Source: Sulfurimonas denitrificans DSM 1251 (lineage in GTDB: Bacteria > Campylobacterota > Campylobacteria > Campylobacterales > Sulfurimonadaceae). From it: a stretch of DNA of 64,000 bases. The stretch is taken from positions 434,001 to 498,000 of the forward strand of contig NC_007575.1 of assembly GCF_000012965.1 (NCBI RefSeq), in the 5' to 3' direction. The notes beneath the pieces were generated by a model that did not search any database, was not told the DNA's origin, and was given only the letters and a program-made list of their open reading frames with translations. Positions 49,139 to 57,204 of the stretch are shown here, piece by piece (position 1 is the stretch's first letter; every line of letters begins with the position of its first letter). A program made the translations under genes and the position numbers.

Positions 49139-51865
49139 ATGATAAGCTTAAGAGAGATACGAGAACGAAGCATAAAGTTTGCCAAAGAGTGGGAGGGTGC
49201 TTCTCATGAAAAACAAGAAGCGCAGAGTTTTTGGATAGATTTTTTTAAAATATTTGATGTAAGTCCACGAAGTATGCAGTTTGAGTATCCCATCAAAAAA
49301 ATAGACGGCTCTTATGGTTACATAGATGTTTTTTGGAGAGGGCAGCTTCTTATAGAGCAAAAAAGCAGAGGCAAGGATTTAGTAAAGGCAAAAGAACAAG
49401 CGTTAGAGTACCTTCCAAATCTAAAACAGAGAGATTTACCGAAGTTTATTTTGGTTTGTGATTTTGTAAGCTTCTATCTTTACGATTTGGACACAAATCA
49501 AGATTATAAATTTCTACTCCATGAGTTACCAAAAAATATAGAGCTGTTTTCATTTATAGCAGGATACACAAAAAAAACCTACAAAGAAGAGGAACCGACC
49601 AACCGCAAAGCCGCCGAACTTATGGGTAAACTTCATGACAAGCTACTTGAAAACGGTTACAGCGGACATCAACTCGAACTCTTTTTAACAAGGCTTCTTT
49701 TTTGTATGTTTGCAGAAGATACGGGCATATTTGCTAAAAACTCTTTTCGTGAATTTATAGAAAATCAAACAGATGAGAGCGGCAGAGATTTAGGCTCGCA
49801 GATAAGCTACCTCTTTGAGCTTTTTGACACTCCAAATGAGGAGCGACAAAAAAATCTTGATGAGAGTTTTACTCAGTTTCCTTACATCAACGGCTCAATT
49901 TTTACAGAACAGCTCAAAACAGCCCACTTTGACCGCTCCATGCGTGAAATGCTTTTGGATGCGTGTGCCTTTGACTGGAGTTTGATAAGTCCTTCCATTT
50001 TCGGTTCAATGTTTCAAGCTTCTATGGACGTTAGTAAAAGAGGCGAACTCGGTGCGCACTTTACAAGTGAGACAAATATATTAAAAGCCATCAAACCGCT
50101 ATTTTTGGATGAACTTAGCGAAGAGTTTGCAAAAATAAAAAACAACCCAAAACAGCTTCAAATTTTTCATGCAAAAATCTCAAATCTCAAATTTTTAGAC
50201 CCAGCATGTGGAAGTGGGAACTTTTTGGTAATCGCTTACAGAGAGTTGAAGCTTGTAGAGTTTGAAGTGCTGAAATCTCTTAAAATACTCACACAACTCG
50301 TCCATATAGACCAATTTTATGGTTTCGAGATAGAAGAGTTGCCAAGTCGAATAACTCAAACTGCGATGCTTCTCATCGACCATCAAATGAACCTGCTTTT
50401 TGCTCAAATGTTTGGAGAGCCACATTTTAATATCCCCATAAAAGATAGTGCAAATATTTTTAATGTCAATGCTTTGAGGGTGGATTGGGAAAAGATTTTG
50501 GATGGTGTGAAAATTGATTTTATTATTGGAAATCCGCCGTTTTTAGGTTCAAAAATGCAATCTAAAGAGCAAAAAGAGGATATGGCAGAGGTTTTTAGCG
50601 GTGTTAAAAATGGAAAAGAACTTGATTTTGTAACGGCTTGGTATATAAAATCTGCAAAATATTTACAAGGTAAAAACACAAAAGTAGCCTTAGTTTCAAC
50701 GAACTCCATTACGCAAGGCGAACAAGTAGGGATTTTGTGGCAAGAGATGTTTAACAAATATAAAATCAAAATCCACTTTGCACACAAAACTTTTAAATGG
50801 AATAATGATGCAAAAGGCGTTGCACAAGTTTATTGTGTAATTATCGGTTTTGCGGGGTTTGACATCAAAGAAAAAAGACTTTTTGAGTATGAGAGCGTAA
50901 AATCTGAACCGCATGAGATAAAAGTTGCAAATATAAATCCCTATCTTGTAAACGGAGATGATTTTTTTATCAGCTCAAGAAGAAAGCATATACAGAGCTT
51001 TATACCTCAAATAGTTTTTGGAAGTATGCCAAATGACGGTGGTAACCTGCTTTTTGACGATAAAGAAAAAGAGGAGTTTTTAGCCCTTGAACCAAAAGCA
51101 GAGCTGTACATGAAGCCTCTTATCTCTGCAAAAGAGTATCTTAACGGCAAAACAAGATGGTGTTTATGGCTAAAAGATTGTCCGCCAAATGAACTAAAAT
51201 CTATGCCCAAAGTGATTGAGAGAGTTGAAAATATCAGAAAACTTAGGAACGAAAGCTCAAGAGAAGCAACTCAAAAATTAGCAAAGTTCCCAGCACTTTT
51301 TGGAGAAGATAGACAGCCTGAGAGTGATTATATTTTTATTCCTCGTGTATCGTCAGAAAACAGAGATTATATTCCAATGGAATTTTTTACAAAAGATTTT
51401 ATTTGTGGAGATACTGGACTTGCCGTTCCAAATGCCACACTTTTTCATTTCGGAATTTTGACTTCAAAAATGCACATGGACTGGGTGCGGTATGTTGCTG
51501 GAAGATTAAAAAGTGATTATAGATATTCAAATGAAATTGTTTATAACAACTTCCCTTTTCCTTTAGAAATAAACGACAAACAAAAAGATCAAATCGAACA
51601 ATTAGCACAAAATATTCTAGACATAAGAGCCGAATTTGTAGGAAGCTCTTTAGCCGATTTGTACAATCCTCTAACTATGCCACCAAAACTCCTAAAAGCT
51701 CACGAAACGCTAGACAGAGCAGTAGATAAACTCTACTCAAAAACACTCTTCAAAACAGATACAGAAAGAGTCGCCCATTTGTTTGAATTAAATAAACAAC
51801 TTACTAGCTTGATTGTGGAAAATGAGAAAAAAGCTAAAAAAGTTAAAAAAATAATAACAAAATGA
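49139..51865 (+). CDS. Single-chain MmeI-like (type IIL) restriction-modification enzyme
   Basis: A 908-residue protein joining nuclease, adenine methyltransferase and target recognition. The nuclease motif is D63-X9-E73-X-K75, the same spacing as the D-X9-EXK of MmeI. A helical linker leads to SAM motif I FLDPACGSGNFLVIAY (about 353-368) and the catalytic IIGNPPFLGS (about 462-471), which is the gamma-class adenine type. The C-terminal part after about 640, with SENRDYIPMEFF and YSNEIVYNNFPFP, is the recognition region. Such enzymes methylate one strand and cut at a fixed distance. The length and motifs are intact, so it looks active. The recognition site cannot be predicted by eye. Confidence 0.88.
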   Translation: MISLREIRERSIKFAKEWEGASHEKQEAQSFWIDFFKIFDVSPRSMQFEYPIKKIDGSYGYIDVFWRGQLLIEQKSRGKDLVKAKEQALEYLPNLKQRDLPKFILVCDFVSFYLYDLDTNQDYKFLLHELPKNIELFSFIAGYTKKTYKEEEPTNRKAAELMGKLHDKLLENGYSGHQLELFLTRLLFCMFAEDTGIFAKNSFREFIENQTDESGRDLGSQISYLFELFDTPNEERQKNLDESFTQFPYINGSIFTEQLKTAHFDRSMREMLLDACAFDWSLISPSIFGSMFQASMDVSKRGELGAHFTSETNILKAIKPLFLDELSEEFAKIKNNPKQLQIFHAKISNLKFLDPACGSGNFLVIAYRELKLVEFEVLKSLKILTQLVHIDQFYGFEIEELPSRITQTAMLLIDHQMNLLFAQMFGEPHFNIPIKDSANIFNVNALRVDWEKILDGVKIDFIIGNPPFLGSKMQSKEQKEDMAEVFSGVKNGKELDFVTAWYIKSAKYLQGKNTKVALVSTNSITQGEQVGILWQEMFNKYKIKIHFAHKTFKWNNDAKGVAQVYCVIIGFAGFDIKEKRLFEYESVKSEPHEIKVANINPYLVNGDDFFISSRRKHIQSFIPQIVFGSMPNDGGNLLFDDKEKEEFLALEPKAELYMKPLISAKEYLNGKTRWCLWLKDCPPNELKSMPKVIERVENIRKLRNESSREATQKLAKFPALFGEDRQPESDYIFIPRVSSENRDYIPMEFFTKDFICGDTGLAVPNATLFHFGILTSKMHMDWVRYVAGRLKSDYRYSNEIVYNNFPFPLEINDKQKDQIEQLAQNILDIRAEFVGSSLADLYNPLTMPPKLLKAHETLDRAVDKLYSKTLFKTDTERVAHLFELNKQLTSLIVENEKKAKKVKKIITK

Positions 51866-51930
51866 CATATTTTTACAAAAAAACACATTATTTTAGTACT
51901 ATGGATAAAAATTTAATATAAAGGTACAAC

Positions 51931-52467
51931 ATGAACTCAAACGATAAATATAATATGCTAGCAAGAGAAATACCTAATTCAAAAAATAAAAACATCTATC
52001 CAAAAACTTTTGGACTTGATAGTCAAGAGTTTAAAGCTATTGTTGATGAAATTGAAAATGATAGTCTATTTGAAAAAGGATAGTGGGGTTTAGGTGGTTT
52101 TTATATCTTCAATAACCTAACTTTTAATGGTAGAGGTTTTTTAGAAAATAATGATAAAAAAGAGTATCACAAAATTGAAAAAACTGAGATAGCCTATCAT
52201 AACAATATAAATGTCGGTGAAAATAATCATGGAAATATTATCACAGGCAACAATAATATCGTAATTTCAGAATTTGATAGAAAGCTTGATGAACTCATAC
52301 AAGCTATAAAAAACTCTAGCATTCAAGATAAAGAGTCAATTGTTTTAGAATTGAAAAATAATAAAAACGGTGAAACATCATTAAAAAAATCTTTAGGTGC
52401 TGTTTTAACAAAAGGTGCAGAAATTAGCTCAATTGTTTCAGCTGTAAGCGCATTGTTAAGTTTATGA
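51931..52467 (+). pseudogene. Winged-helix-like protein interrupted by one in-frame amber codon
   Basis: One reading frame runs 178 codons from ATG 51931 to TGA 52465, broken only by TAG at 52081-52083 (codon 51). The frame is not shifted, so this is a point nonsense change (TAT or TAC to TAG is one step), a sequencing error, or read-through. Before the stop: IYPKTFGLDSQEFKAIVDEI. After it: WGLGGFYIFNNLTFNGRGFLE, which looks like the wing and last strand of a winged helix of YjcQ/DUF2513 style. Then comes an Asn-rich HNNINVGENNHGNIITGNNN segment and an amphipathic C terminus ending SIVSAVSALLSL. Function unknown. An AAAGG ribosome site precedes the ATG. Confidence 0.75.
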
Positions 52468-52512
52468 ATTTAACAATGAATGAAGAAATAACAAAATAAA
52501 AGGAAAACTAAA

Positions 52513-53328
52513 ATGGCAAAAATAATAGTTCAAGAACAAGAAATTACCATTTTAAAAATAAATAATGAAGATTACATTTCGCTGACTGATATGTTGAGAG
52601 CTAAAGATGGAGATTTTTTTATCTCTGATTGGCTCAGAAATAGAAATACAATTGAGTATCTAGGTATTTGGGAGAAGATTTACAATCCAGATTTTAATTA
52701 TGGCGAATTCGCCATAATTAAATCTCAAGCAGGATTAAATAGTTATAAACTTAGTGTAAAAGAGTGGAGTGAAAAAACAAATGCGATAGGTTTAATTGCT
52801 AAAGCAGGGCGATATGGTGGAACTTATGCTCATCAAGATATAGCTTTTGAGTTTGGTATGTGGATTAGTGCAGAGTTCAAAATCTACCTTATCAAAGAGT
52901 TTCAAAGATTAAAAGAACAAGAGTTTACACAGTGTGGATGGGATATTAGAAGAAATCTTACGAAAATGAACTATCGTATACATACGGATGCAATTAAAGA
53001 AAATCTAATCCCTAAAGAACTCACACCATTGCAAATAAACTTCGTCTATGCAAGTGAAGCAGATATTTTAAATGTGGCACTTTTTGGGATGACAGCTAAA
53101 GAGTGGAGAGATAAAAATCAAACTTCTAAAGGTAATATTAGAGATGAAGCAGATGTGAATCAACTTGTATGTTTGGCAAATCTTGAGTCGCTTAATGCAC
53201 ACTTTATTCACGAAGGATTATCACAAAATGAGAGACTTCAAAAGCTAAATCATTTGGCTATTACTCAGATGAAGATACTGAGTAGTGATAATCAAAGAGA
53301 ATTAGAAAGTTTAGGAAAAATAAAATGA
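52513..53328 (+). CDS. KilA-N domain protein
   Basis: A 271-residue protein. Residues about 8-115 are a KilA-N DNA-binding domain (NNEDYISLTDMLRAKDGD, WLRNRNTIEYLGIWE, GGTYAHQDIAFEFGMWISAEF). The C-terminal half has a conserved helical part, ADILNVALFGMTAKEWRDKN and LANLESLNAHFIHEGLSQNERL. KilA-N proteins are common in phages, defence and mobile regions, and as lone chromosomal genes. It follows the interrupted gene by 45 bases and has AAAGGAAAA as ribosome site. Confidence 0.85.
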   Translation: MAKIIVQEQEITILKINNEDYISLTDMLRAKDGDFFISDWLRNRNTIEYLGIWEKIYNPDFNYGEFAIIKSQAGLNSYKLSVKEWSEKTNAIGLIAKAGRYGGTYAHQDIAFEFGMWISAEFKIYLIKEFQRLKEQEFTQCGWDIRRNLTKMNYRIHTDAIKENLIPKELTPLQINFVYASEADILNVALFGMTAKEWRDKNQTSKGNIRDEADVNQLVCLANLESLNAHFIHEGLSQNERLQKLNHLAITQMKILSSDNQRELESLGKIK

Positions 53329-53423
53329 TAAAAGAGCTACCATTATCAACACTAAAAGAAAATCAACTCTCTCTAAAATCTCAACAAACTCAAAATTATA
53401 GTAAAGAGTACAATACAAAATGA
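53325..53423 (+). CDS. 32-codon ORF bridging KilA-N and patB-like genes
   Basis: ATG 53325 overlaps the KilA-N stop (ATGA), and TGA 53421-53423 overlaps the next ATG. The product would be 32 residues, rich in Gln, Ser and Lys (SQQTQNYSKEYNTK end). It may be a real small coupled ORF or a scrap left by an insertion event. No family recognised. Confidence 0.35.
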   Translation: MIKELPLSTLKENQLSLKSQQTQNYSKEYNTK

Positions 53424-54604
53424 AATATACCTTCCAAACTTCTACATGTAGAGAAAACACAAACGCAGAGAAGTACGTCCTAAGAGAGAAGCTATTTGGC
53501 ACAAACGAGGTTATGCCTCTTTGGGTGGCGGATATGGACATTGACACTCCTGATTTTGTTCTTGACGCTGTAAGAAAACGCTTAGAACACCAAATTGTGG
53601 GGTATGAAGAGTTGCCGCAAAGTGCATTTTTGGCTCAAATTGAGTGGATGAAAAAAGAGCATGGAGTTGAGTTTGCGCTTGAGGAGATGCTCTATTCGCA
53701 CTCGGTGGTTGCCAGTATGAATGTCGCCATCGAAGCATTTACCGAAAAGGGTGATAAAGTTATCGTCCAAACACCTGTTTATCCTCCGTTTTTTCATAGT
53801 GTGATAGAGCATGAGAGAGAGCTTTTGAAAAATCCGTTAAAGCTAAGAGATGACGGAACTTACACTTTTGATATAGAGGATTTAAAATCAAAGATTAATG
53901 AGAAAACAAAACTTCTTCTTCTCTGCTCTCCTCACAACCCTGTTGGGAGAGTTTGGAGGAGAGAGGAACTTGAGCAGATTTTAGAGCTATGCGTGAAGCA
54001 TAATATAGTTGTCTTTAGCGATGAGATACACTCTGATTTGGTATATGCGCCAAATGTACATATCCCGTTTGCCTCTTTGAGCGCTGATGCAAGAGATATA
54101 ACAGTTACTGCTATTGGAATTGGAAAGAGTTTTAACATGGCTGGTTTTGCCATTAGTAGTGTGGCGATACAAAATAAAATTTTAAGAGAAAATTTTTTAA
54201 AAGTTTATAATCGCACACACTTTGCCAATGGAAGCACTCTTTCACATGTAGCGTTTGAAGCGGCATACAGAGATGGCAAAGAGTGGCTAGAGGAGCTTAA
54301 AATCCATCTTTATAAAAACTTTTATATGTTAGATGAGTTATGTAAAAAATATCCGCATTACATAAAACTAACTCCGATTGAGGGGACTTATCTTGCTTGG
54401 CTTGATTGTAGAGGTCTTGGGTTTGGCGATAGAGAGTTAAGAGATTTTTTTATTCACAAAGCTGGACTTGGACTTAGTGCTGGGATAAGTTTTGGCAGAG
54501 AGGGAAGCGGTTTTATGAGGTTGAATTTTGCAATCTCGTCTGATAAGATGTTGGAAGTAATTAAGAAATTAGATGAAGCACTTCTGCTAAAATGTCGCCA
54601 ATAG
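53420..54604 (+). CDS. MalY/PatB-family C-S lyase (PLP)
   Basis: A 394-residue fold-type I PLP enzyme. Motifs are MPLWVADMDIDTPDFVLDAV (core WVADMDIDTPDF), LLCSPHNPVGRVW, VFSDEIHSDLVY and GIGKSFNMAGFA with the PLP lysine, then GFMRLNFA near the end. This family cleaves C-S bonds in cystathionine and other cysteine conjugates. Because it sits beyond the inserted block after ovoA, it could be the sulfoxide lyase (OvoB role) of ovothiol synthesis; a methionine-pathway cystathionine beta-lyase is the alternative. Confidence 0.88.
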   Translation: MKYTFQTSTCRENTNAEKYVLREKLFGTNEVMPLWVADMDIDTPDFVLDAVRKRLEHQIVGYEELPQSAFLAQIEWMKKEHGVEFALEEMLYSHSVVASMNVAIEAFTEKGDKVIVQTPVYPPFFHSVIEHERELLKNPLKLRDDGTYTFDIEDLKSKINEKTKLLLLCSPHNPVGRVWRREELEQILELCVKHNIVVFSDEIHSDLVYAPNVHIPFASLSADARDITVTAIGIGKSFNMAGFAISSVAIQNKILRENFLKVYNRTHFANGSTLSHVAFEAAYRDGKEWLEELKIHLYKNFYMLDELCKKYPHYIKLTPIEGTYLAWLDCRGLGFGDRELRDFFIHKAGLGLSAGISFGREGSGFMRLNFAISSDKMLEVIKKLDEALLLKCRQ

Positions 54605-54646
54605 TGGAAAGTTAGAAAAAGAGCTATAAAAGCATAGGAGCTAGAG

Positions 54647-54883
54647 TTGGTTGAGATAAATTGGGAAGATTTTAAATTTTTTAAACAATATAGCAATAAA
54701 AAAAATGATAACTTTGAAATCCTATTAGATTTCTTAAAAAATTATTGCAAAATAACTTCACCAAAAGAGATGTTTGAGACAATGCTAAATGATGAGACAG
54801 CACAGCTTATGTTAAAAAAGCGAGAGATGTACACACTAGAGGATTTAGAACGCCATCTTTACAAAGATTTTAATGCAAAATAA
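54647..54883 (+). CDS. Small hypothetical protein
   Basis: A 78-residue acidic, helical protein (INWEDFKFFKQYSNKKNDNF, ITSPKEMFETMLNDETAQLM). TTG 54647 with TAGGAG at 54635-54640 is the likely start. It overlaps the next gene by 11 bases, so it probably belongs to the same mRNA. I do not recognise a family. Confidence 0.6.
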   Translation: MVEINWEDFKFFKQYSNKKNDNFEILLDFLKNYCKITSPKEMFETMLNDETAQLMLKKREMYTLEDLERHLYKDFNAK

Positions 54884-55301
54884 TCTCTTAAAGATAGAGG
54901 CATTTTTGCAAAAGCATCATGTCTTATCACTCTGTACAACAGATGCTCTTGAGCTAAGTGCTTGTAATCTATTTTATGTTTTTGATGTTTTAAGTAACTC
55001 TTTTGTGGTAGCAAGCAGTGATGAGACAACACATGTAAAAAATATTTTACAAAATCCAAAAGTTGCAGGAACAGTCGTTCTTGAGACAAAGGCAGTCGGT
55101 AAAATAGAGGGAGTCCAGTTTAGAGGTGATTTTTTGGCACTTGAAGACAACGCCCTAAAAAAGCTCTATTTTAGCCATTTTCCTTATGCGCTTGCTATGA
55201 ACCCAAAACTTTGGCAGATAAAAATCAACTACTTTAAACTAACAGACAATAGGCTTGGTTTTGGAAAAAAAATTATTTGGAAGAGGAACTCTTTGGAGTA
55301 G
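54873..55301 (+). CDS. YhbP/UPF0306-like split-barrel flavin-type protein
   Basis: A 142-residue protein with the pyridoxamine-phosphate-oxidase split-barrel pattern: HHVLSLCTTDALELSACNLFYV, FVVASSDETTHVKNILQNPKVAG (cut to key blocks SSDETTHVKNI), and IKINYFKLTDNRLGFGKKI. These match UPF0306 (YhbP), whose ligand and role are unknown. It overlaps the preceding small gene and its end overlaps the minus-strand Cys-rich gene by 29 bases. Confidence 0.82.
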   Translation: MQNNLLKIEAFLQKHHVLSLCTTDALELSACNLFYVFDVLSNSFVVASSDETTHVKNILQNPKVAGTVVLETKAVGKIEGVQFRGDFLALEDNALKKLYFSHFPYALAMNPKLWQIKINYFKLTDNRLGFGKKIIWKRNSLE

Positions 55302-55461
55302 ATTTCTCTTTAAACATTGAGCAATCACTTCCGCTACTTTGAAATACTACAAGTGATGGTATTTGAGGTGATTTAAAACCATACGCTCTGCATCCATGAG
55401 GCCTTTGTGCTTCCCAAGTAACAAAATAGTGCTCACATCTTCTACAATTAATTCTCTTCAT
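55273..55461 (-). CDS. Small Cys-rich protein (often labelled uracil-DNA glycosylase-related)
   Basis: A 62-residue protein starting MKRINCRRCEHYFVTWEAQRPHGCRAYGFK, given here in the blocks INCRRCEHYFVTWE and RPHGCRAYGFKS. Four Cys plus His form a likely zinc knuckle (CxxC then C, and C near residue 47). It is conserved in proteobacteria and often annotated as related to uracil-DNA glycosylase, but it is far too short for a glycosylase. Role unknown. Its end overlaps the upstream gene on the other strand. Confidence 0.7.
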   Translation of the reverse strand: MKRINCRRCEHYFVTWEAQRPHGCRAYGFKSPQIPSLVVFQSSGSDCSMFKEKSTPKSSSSK

Positions 55462-55555
55462 TTAGCTCTCATTTTAAGTTCGCTATTTTAGCATATTTGG
55501 TACAATGCTTAGATAAAAAAATCTCTAATATGAGCAATTAATCAAAGGAAATTGA

Positions 55556-56248
55556 GTGGATAAAATACTACTTATGTTACAGCTTCAAGCTACTCTAAAT
55601 GAGGCAACTAATGGGGATGGGTGGACTAGCGGAGTTACAAAAAACTCTAAAGTTATAAACTGGAAGCGCTGTATCTACATGGAGTGCGCTGAGATGATTG
55701 GCAGTTTCTCTTGGAAACATTGGAAAAATATTGATCAAGAAGCTGACTGGGCAAACTTGCAGATAGAAGTTGTTGATGTTTGGCACTTTATTATGAGCTT
55801 GGCAATTGAGAATTATGCAAACAGCCATAAAGGCGGTGTTGAGGAGTTAGCGCTTGACATATCAGAACTAGAAAATTTTTGTAAAATTGATACTAAAAAT
55901 GAGCTTTTCGCCTCTCAAGATGAGATTATGCAAAAAGTAGAGTCTATAATATTTAATGTGTTAAATAGAGATAACTTTGAATTAGAAAAACTTATAGAAG
56001 AGTTTTTTGATTTGGTTGTTATGAGTGGACTTGATTTAGAGACTCTTTATAAACTTTATGTTGGTAAAAATATTCTAAATCAATTTAGACAAGACAACGG
56101 CTATAAAGATGGTTCATATATAAAAGTTTGGGCAGGTGAAGAAGATAATGTAGTTATGAAGAGAGTCTTAGATGAGAGTAGCAATTTCTCGCCAAATGAG
56201 TTATATAATGAGTTGACTAAGCTCTATCTATCGTTAAATAAGAGTTAA
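55556..56248 (+). CDS. dut: Dimeric dUTP diphosphatase
   Basis: This 230-residue all-helical MazG-like dUTPase removes dUTP and feeds dTMP synthesis. The metal motifs ECAEMIGSFSWKHWK and EVVDVWHFIMSL are characteristic of the dimeric (Campylobacter and trypanosome) type, unrelated to trimeric Dut. The start is GTG 55556 with AAAGGAAA upstream. It is followed after one base by the ABC ATPase. Confidence 0.92.
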   Translation: MDKILLMLQLQATLNEATNGDGWTSGVTKNSKVINWKRCIYMECAEMIGSFSWKHWKNIDQEADWANLQIEVVDVWHFIMSLAIENYANSHKGGVEELALDISELENFCKIDTKNELFASQDEIMQKVESIIFNVLNRDNFELEKLIEEFFDLVVMSGLDLETLYKLYVGKNILNQFRQDNGYKDGSYIKVWAGEEDNVVMKRVLDESSNFSPNELYNELTKLYLSLNKS

Positions 56249-56249
56249 A

Positions 56250-56819
56250 TTGTATAGCGTATTGGAGGTTGAGAACCTCTCTTTTGGTTATAAAAAAGAT
56301 TTTTTACTTTTTGATAATCTCTCTTTTACTTTAAAAAAAGGGGAGATAAAAGCTATAGTTGGCGCAAGTGGAGCTGGAAAAAGCACACTTTTTGAACTTA
56401 TACTAAAAAATCTCCGCCCATTTAGTGGCACTGTGCAGAGCTCTTTTTGCTCAGAAGTTTTTCAAGACCCCTACAGCTCTTTTCATCCAAGTTATACACT
56501 TTTAAATCAGATAAATGAAGTGGCAAAAGTAGATGAACTTGAGACCTATATAAAAAAATTAAATCTTGATTATGAGCTTCTTTTAAAACTTCCACATGAA
56601 CTCTCAGGCGGACAACTTCAGCGTGCTTCTATACTTAGGGCGATGCTTATGAAGCCAGATTTACTGCTCTTAGATGAACCGACTTCCGCGCTTGATAATA
56701 TTACACAGCTAGAAGTTATGAAAATGTTTTTAGATAACCTTGAAAATATGGGGATGCTTCTTATAACACACGATTTGGACCTTGCAAAGTGGTGTGCAGA
56801 TGAGATTATTATGCTCTAA
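56250..56819 (+). CDS. Orphan ABC-transporter ATPase, peptide/nickel type
   Basis: A 189-residue ATPase with no permease or binding protein beside it. Walker A is GASGAGKSTLFELIL, the Q-loop region is EVFQDPYSSFHP, the signature is LSGGQLQRASILRAML, Walker B is LLLLDEPTSALD, and the switch His is in LITHDLDLAKW. The Q-loop style resembles DppF/OppF/NikE. It is short (usual 250-330), lacking the C-terminal oligopeptide extension. It starts with TTG 56250 and overlaps crcB convergently by 11 bases. Confidence 0.85.
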   Translation: MYSVLEVENLSFGYKKDFLLFDNLSFTLKKGEIKAIVGASGAGKSTLFELILKNLRPFSGTVQSSFCSEVFQDPYSSFHPSYTLLNQINEVAKVDELETYIKKLNLDYELLLKLPHELSGGQLQRASILRAMLMKPDLLLLDEPTSALDNITQLEVMKMFLDNLENMGMLLITHDLDLAKWCADEIIML

Positions 56820-57204
56820 GAGATAGCTTTATTATATAAAATCCACCGCCTGCCATTAAGATAGAGCCAAAAGCATTTAAAGAGATATTGGCAAGAGCTA
56901 ACGCTATATGACCGCTATTTAAAAGTAAAAAACTCTCTATTGCAAAAGTTGAGTAAGTTGTAAGAGCGCCTAAAACACCAGTGCTTAAAAAAGACTTTAC
57001 ATGTAGTGAAAAAATGGTGCTGTACATAAAATAAGCTATCAAAATACCCATAATAAAACTACCCACAAGATTTACACCAAGAGTTCCAAACGGGATATCA
57101 TGCGGCATTTTATGCGATATAATGCCGTTGAAGTATGCTCTAAGAACTGCTCCTATAAAGCCTCCACTACCTATTGCTAGAATTGTTTGCCAACTCATCA
57201 TCAT
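56809..57204 (-). CDS. crcB: Fluoride channel CrcB/Fluc
   Basis: A 131-residue four-helix membrane protein of the Fluc family that exports fluoride as a dual-topology dimer. Motifs are GGFIGAVLRAYFNG, GTLGVNLVGSFIMG with the pore Asn, and GVLGALTTYSTFAIE with the Phe-box. Start ATG may be 57204, 57201 or 57198; all overlap plsC by 32-38 bases. It is last of the seven-gene minus-strand run. Confidence 0.93.
   Translation of the reverse strand: MMMSWQTILAIGSGGFIGAVLRAYFNGIISHKMPHDIPFGTLGVNLVGSFIMGILIAYFMYSTIFSLHVKSFLSTGVLGALTTYSTFAIESFLLLNSGHIALALANISLNAFGSILMAGGGFYIIKLSLRA

Noticed and set aside
49139-51865. BREX PglX or type I HsdM methyltransferase
   Set aside because: The D-X9-EXK nuclease motif at residues 63-75, the 908-residue length and lack of partner genes fit the MmeI-like single-chain type better.
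52081-52083. Selenocysteine or pyrrolysine recoding
   Set aside because: Selenocysteine uses TGA, not TAG, and no pyrrolysine genes or stem element are visible; nonsense mutation or sequencing error is simpler.
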